DNA of 7,989 nt. Origin: Candidatus Sabulitectum sp. Lineage in GTDB: Bacteria > Fermentibacterota > Fermentibacteria > Fermentibacterales > JCC-6. The notes below the pieces were generated by a model. The model was not told the origin of the DNA, ran no database searches, and was given only the letters and a program-made list of their open reading frames with translations. The stretch spans positions 1 through 7,989 of the forward strand of contig JAGLQD010000061.1 in the NCBI GenBank assembly GCA_023136985.1, given 5' to 3'. Positions 6,231 to 7,989 of the stretch are shown here, one piece after another. Positions within the stretch are counted from its first letter, which is position 1. Every line of letters begins with the position of its first letter. A program made the translations under genes and the position numbers.

Positions 6231-6775
6231 AGCATCCTCCTGTGATAGAGACAGAGAGACTGATTTTGAGACCTTTCAGAATTGAAGAAGCTATTTTTGT
6301 AAAAGAAAACGCCGGCTCAGATGAAGTGTACAGAAACACCATGGGCATGCCCCACCCATACCTTGAAAAAAATGCAGTGGAGTGGATTTCCAGTCACTTA
6401 TTGAAATTCTACAGGGGTGAAGGGCTGGAACTTGCAGTAGCCCTGAAGAACAGTGAGGTAATCGGCGTAGTTGGATTATCAGTTTCACAGACGCACAACC
6501 GTGGTGAACTGGGCTACTGGCTGGGAAAGGCATACTGGAATAAGGGTTACTGTTCAGAGGCAGCCGCTGCTATGGTGAAATACGCCTTCGGGGAAATGGG
6601 ACTTCACAAGATAACCTCAAGGCACTTCCAGCATAATCCGGCCTCCGGCAGGGTGCTTGAGAAGATTGGATTCACAAAAGAAGGTATTCTGCGGGAAGAA
6701 TACCTGAAAGATGATGAATACCTGAGCGCATCAGTGTACGGATTGCTTAAAGCTGACTTTCAAGGTTTATCGTGA
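6227..6775 (+). CDS. GNAT N-acetyltransferase, RimJ/RimL type
   Basis: An acetyl-CoA-dependent acetyltransferase of 182 residues. The N-terminus IETERLILRPFRIEEA (7-22) is the usual opening of RimJ/RimL-like proteins. The acetyl-CoA core runs SEVIGVVGLS (76-85), ELGYWLGKAYWNKGYCSEA (94-112) with the pyrophosphate-binding NKGYCS turn, then LHKITSRHFQHNPASGRVLEKIGF (126-149) and EGILRE (152-157). The target could be a ribosomal protein N-terminus or a small amine; nothing here decides. ATG 6227 is preferred over ATG 6209 because GGAAG lies 4 bases before it and it forms the ATGA overlap with the methyltransferase stop. The stop is overlapped by the next gene (GTGA). Confidence 0.9.
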   Translation: MKHPPVIETERLILRPFRIEEAIFVKENAGSDEVYRNTMGMPHPYLEKNAVEWISSHLLKFYRGEGLELAVALKNSEVIGVVGLSVSQTHNRGELGYWLGKAYWNKGYCSEAAAAMVKYAFGEMGLHKITSRHFQHNPASGRVLEKIGFTKEGILREEYLKDDEYLSASVYGLLKADFQGLS

Positions 6776-7218
6776 AGACTGAAATGGATCTTCACGGCTA
6801 TCAGGTTGTTGAAGCTATTGATATTTTCGTTAAGCACTACAACGAAAGAGTGAAGAGGGGTGATCTTTCACCAATTTCTATTATTCACGGGTATGGCTCT
6901 ACCGGCGAAGGAGGCAGGATAAAGACTGCCCTCTTGAAACTTCTAAATACCAGCTTCGATACCCTCTCTTTTCAGCAGCAAGCCTGGAATCCTGGAAAAA
7001 CAGTGGTCTACCCAGGGAAAGCTCTCCCGCCTGGAGCCGGTATCATATCGTCCGAGATCGTTGATTACTGCCATCTGCCACGCTCAGAATCCAAAATACT
7101 TGGTAAATTCAGACGATTTGGTGATCTCAACGTGAAGAACACACTTCGCCGTCTGGTCAAGCAGGGTATTCTTAGTCGTAAGCGAAAAGGCAGGCTTACT
7201 GTTTACAGTAAGATCTAG
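6772..7218 (+). CDS. Smr-domain protein with C-terminal winged-helix-like extension
   Basis: Residues 5-80 of 148 match the Smr domain found in MutS2 and SmrA/SmrB: MDLHGYQVVEAID (5-17) with the DLHG motif, then SIIHGYGSTGEGGRIKTAL (36-54) in place of the IHGxGxGxLR loop, and GKTVVYPG (75-82) as the closing strand. Smr domains are known as RNA or DNA nucleases; SmrB cleaves mRNA at collided ribosomes. After residue 90 comes an additional part with EIVDYC (95-100), a helix around LNVKNTLRRLVKQGIL (119-134) and RKRKGRLTVYSKI, which reads like a recognition helix and wing. GTG 6772 overlaps the previous stop (GTGA) with AAGG 7 bases upstream; ATG 6784 begins at the DLHG motif itself and lacks a site. 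It is the last gene of the operon. Nuclease function is inference. Confidence 0.83.
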   Translation: MKTEMDLHGYQVVEAIDIFVKHYNERVKRGDLSPISIIHGYGSTGEGGRIKTALLKLLNTSFDTLSFQQQAWNPGKTVVYPGKALPPGAGIISSEIVDYCHLPRSESKILGKFRRFGDLNVKNTLRRLVKQGILSRKRKGRLTVYSKI

Positions 7219-7227
7219 ACTTGATCT
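7211..7227 (+). other. Small inverted repeat at the operon end
   Basis: AGATC and GATCT flank a 7-base loop that contains the Smr-gene stop codon. The stem has only 5 bp and no T-tract follows. It may be a weak 3' structure. No convincing intrinsic terminator is visible for the eight-gene operon. Confidence 0.25.
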
Positions 7228-7277
7228 ATTCCAATCGCCTGCAATTCCAAAGAATAAATTGATCGCACCATTCGTGA

Positions 7278-7308
7278 AGGCAATTTAATTCAGGCAATAG
7301 CTTAATTC
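7278..7308. repeat. Imperfect tandem direct repeat
   Basis: Two units share AGGCAAT and TTAATTC: 7278-7291 directly, and 7292-7308 with three extra bases (AGC) between the halves. The region from 7219 to 7501 has no credible gene, and this repeat is the first of several ordered elements before the sensor gene. Confidence 0.5.
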
Positions 7309-7319
7309 AAGACAGCCCG

Positions 7320-7359
7320 GAATACAGGTGTGTTTCACAAAGAAACATAAAGAATACAG
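7320..7359. promoter_or_regulatory. Operator-like palindrome flanked by direct repeats
   Basis: TGTTTC (7331-7336) and GAAACA (7342-7347) form a perfect inverted repeat around ACAAA. GAATACAG occurs on either side at 7320-7327 and 7352-7359. The repeats start 32 bases apart, about three helical turns, and the palindrome sits at their midpoint. The block ends 6 bases before the candidate -35. The layout fits a regulator binding site; the regulator is unknown. Confidence 0.5.
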
Positions 7360-7365
7360 CTCTTC

Positions 7366-7395
7366 TTGACATGACTGGATCGTCCTTAGTATCAT
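7366..7395 (+). promoter_or_regulatory. Candidate promoter of the PAS sensor gene
   Basis: A perfect TTGACA (7366-7371) and a TATCAT (7390-7395, five of six matches) are separated by 18 bp. This would start transcription near 7402 and give an untranslated leader of about 100 bases. Apart from a 6-bp ATGATT/AATCAT stem (7442-7465), no recognisable riboswitch is seen in that leader. Confidence 0.6.
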
Positions 7396-7501
7396 CTTTT
7401 CCGGTGCTGTTTGATTCCGATGGGCTGTTAGTTTGTAACGCATGATTTAATTTGCGGGCAATCATCAATTGCTGCGTGCCTGCGCTTTGGGAGGTGCGCT
7501 T

Positions 7502-7989
7502 GTGAAAGATGATCTGAAGACAAAAGTTCAGCTGATTCAGGAGATAGAACAACTTCGTGACCGCATCAATAAACTTGAGACAGTCAGTAACTCAAATTCA
7601 GGCATGAAAAAACCTTCCGATCAAAATCATCTGGATCAGATGGAGATTACAGATTCAAAAAAGGCTGAGGAAGCGCTTGCCTATAAAACAATGATGCTTG
7701 ACAATATCCTGAGAACTGCTACTGATGTTGCAATTGCTACAACGGATATGGATCTGATAATCACTTACTACAACCCAATGGCAGAACACATCTTTGGATA
7801 CACTGCCGAAGAGGTCATCGGTAAAACGGTCATGGAGATACACATGAAGGAGAGCGTGTCTTCAGACAGACTGGAGCGGGCAATTGATATTGTTCGACAG
7901 ACAGGTGAGTACAAATACTCACTTGTGCAGGAAACCGATAACGGACCTCGTCATCTGAATTCCAGGGTCTCAAGCATTCTTAACAGTGA
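7502..7989 (+). CDS. PAS-domain sensor protein, N-terminal part (3' partial)
   Basis: The frame is open from GTG 7502 to the window end (162 full codons), so the C-terminus is missing. GGGAGGTG lies about 5 bases upstream, a strong Shine-Dalgarno that decides this start. Residues 3-30 form a charged heptad-like segment (EIEQLRDRINKLE), likely coiled coil. Residues 52-70 form the linker helix usual before PAS domains (SKKAEEALAYKTMMLDNIL). The PAS domain begins near 71, with DLIITYYNPMAEHIFGYTAEEVIGKTV around 84-110. There is no transmembrane segment, so sensing is probably cytoplasmic. Proteins that start this way usually end in a histidine kinase or diguanylate cyclase domain, but none is visible here. 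The gene has its own promoter region. Confidence 0.88.
   Translation, partial: MKDDLKTKVQLIQEIEQLRDRINKLETVSNSNSGMKKPSDQNHLDQMEITDSKKAEEALAYKTMMLDNILRTATDVAIATTDMDLIITYYNPMAEHIFGYTAEEVIGKTVMEIHMKESVSSDRLERAIDIVRQTGEYKYSLVQETDNGPRHLNSRVSSILNS

Noticed and set aside
7442..7465. ATGATT/AATCAT stem in the PAS gene leader as a possible riboswitch
   Set aside because: A 6-bp AT-rich stem with a 12-base loop does not match any riboswitch class I recognise and leaves the Shine-Dalgarno free.
7307..7552. 81-residue minus-strand open frame in the last intergenic region
   Set aside because: It covers the repeat/promoter block and the 5' end of the PAS gene. Its composition is unremarkable and it has no supporting context.

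Overview
The window is 8 kb of bacterial chromosome and reads mostly as conserved housekeeping DNA. Dense packing, ATGA/GTGA start-stop overlaps, TTG and GTG starts, and a class II tRNA-Leu with encoded CCA all fit a bacterium. No single gene fixes the phylum. The Trp/Asp-rich repeat protein at the left edge and the coiled-coil/PAS sensor at the right edge resemble what is seen in uncultivated FCB-type lineages (for example Fermentibacteria-like genomes). That placement is a low-confidence impression and not a result.

Left part (1-1706). The C-terminal end of a repeat-containing, probably secreted protein runs off the left edge and is followed by a clear hairpin terminator. Convergent to it on the minus strand is nth (endonuclease III, base-excision repair). 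Nth diverges, across 53 bp, from an RmlC-family sugar 3,5-epimerase that departs from the textbook enzyme around the active-site lysine. A 150-bp gene-free stretch follows.

Middle (1861-2060). A minus-strand tRNA-Leu(CAG) has a near-consensus promoter and a hairpin directly abutting its CCA end. It diverges from the next operon.

Main operon (2061-7218, plus strand). Eight genes are packed with overlaps or gaps of 0-35 bp: smpB (ribosome rescue), an Amidase_3 cell-wall amidase, a membrane-anchored GerMN-like protein, rph (RNase PH), rdgB/HAM1 (inosine/xanthosine triphosphate pyrophosphatase), a TehB-like SAM methyltransferase, a RimJ/RimL-type acetyltransferase, and a Smr-domain protein with an extra C-terminal helical, possibly winged-helix, region. 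The order gerM-like, rph, rdgB echoes the Bacillus subtilis gerM-rph-ysnA arrangement. The theme is RNA quality control, nucleotide-pool cleaning and envelope maintenance.

Right edge (7219-7989). A 283-bp intergenic region holds an ordered set of repeats: an imperfect tandem repeat, then a palindrome flanked symmetrically by two GAATACAG direct repeats. A good sigma70-type promoter and a strong Shine-Dalgarno lead from there into a PAS-domain sensor gene that runs off the window. This intergenic region, the Smr fusion and the left-edge repeat domain are the most interesting items. I do not see a defence system, mobile element, CRISPR array or clear new multi-gene system here.
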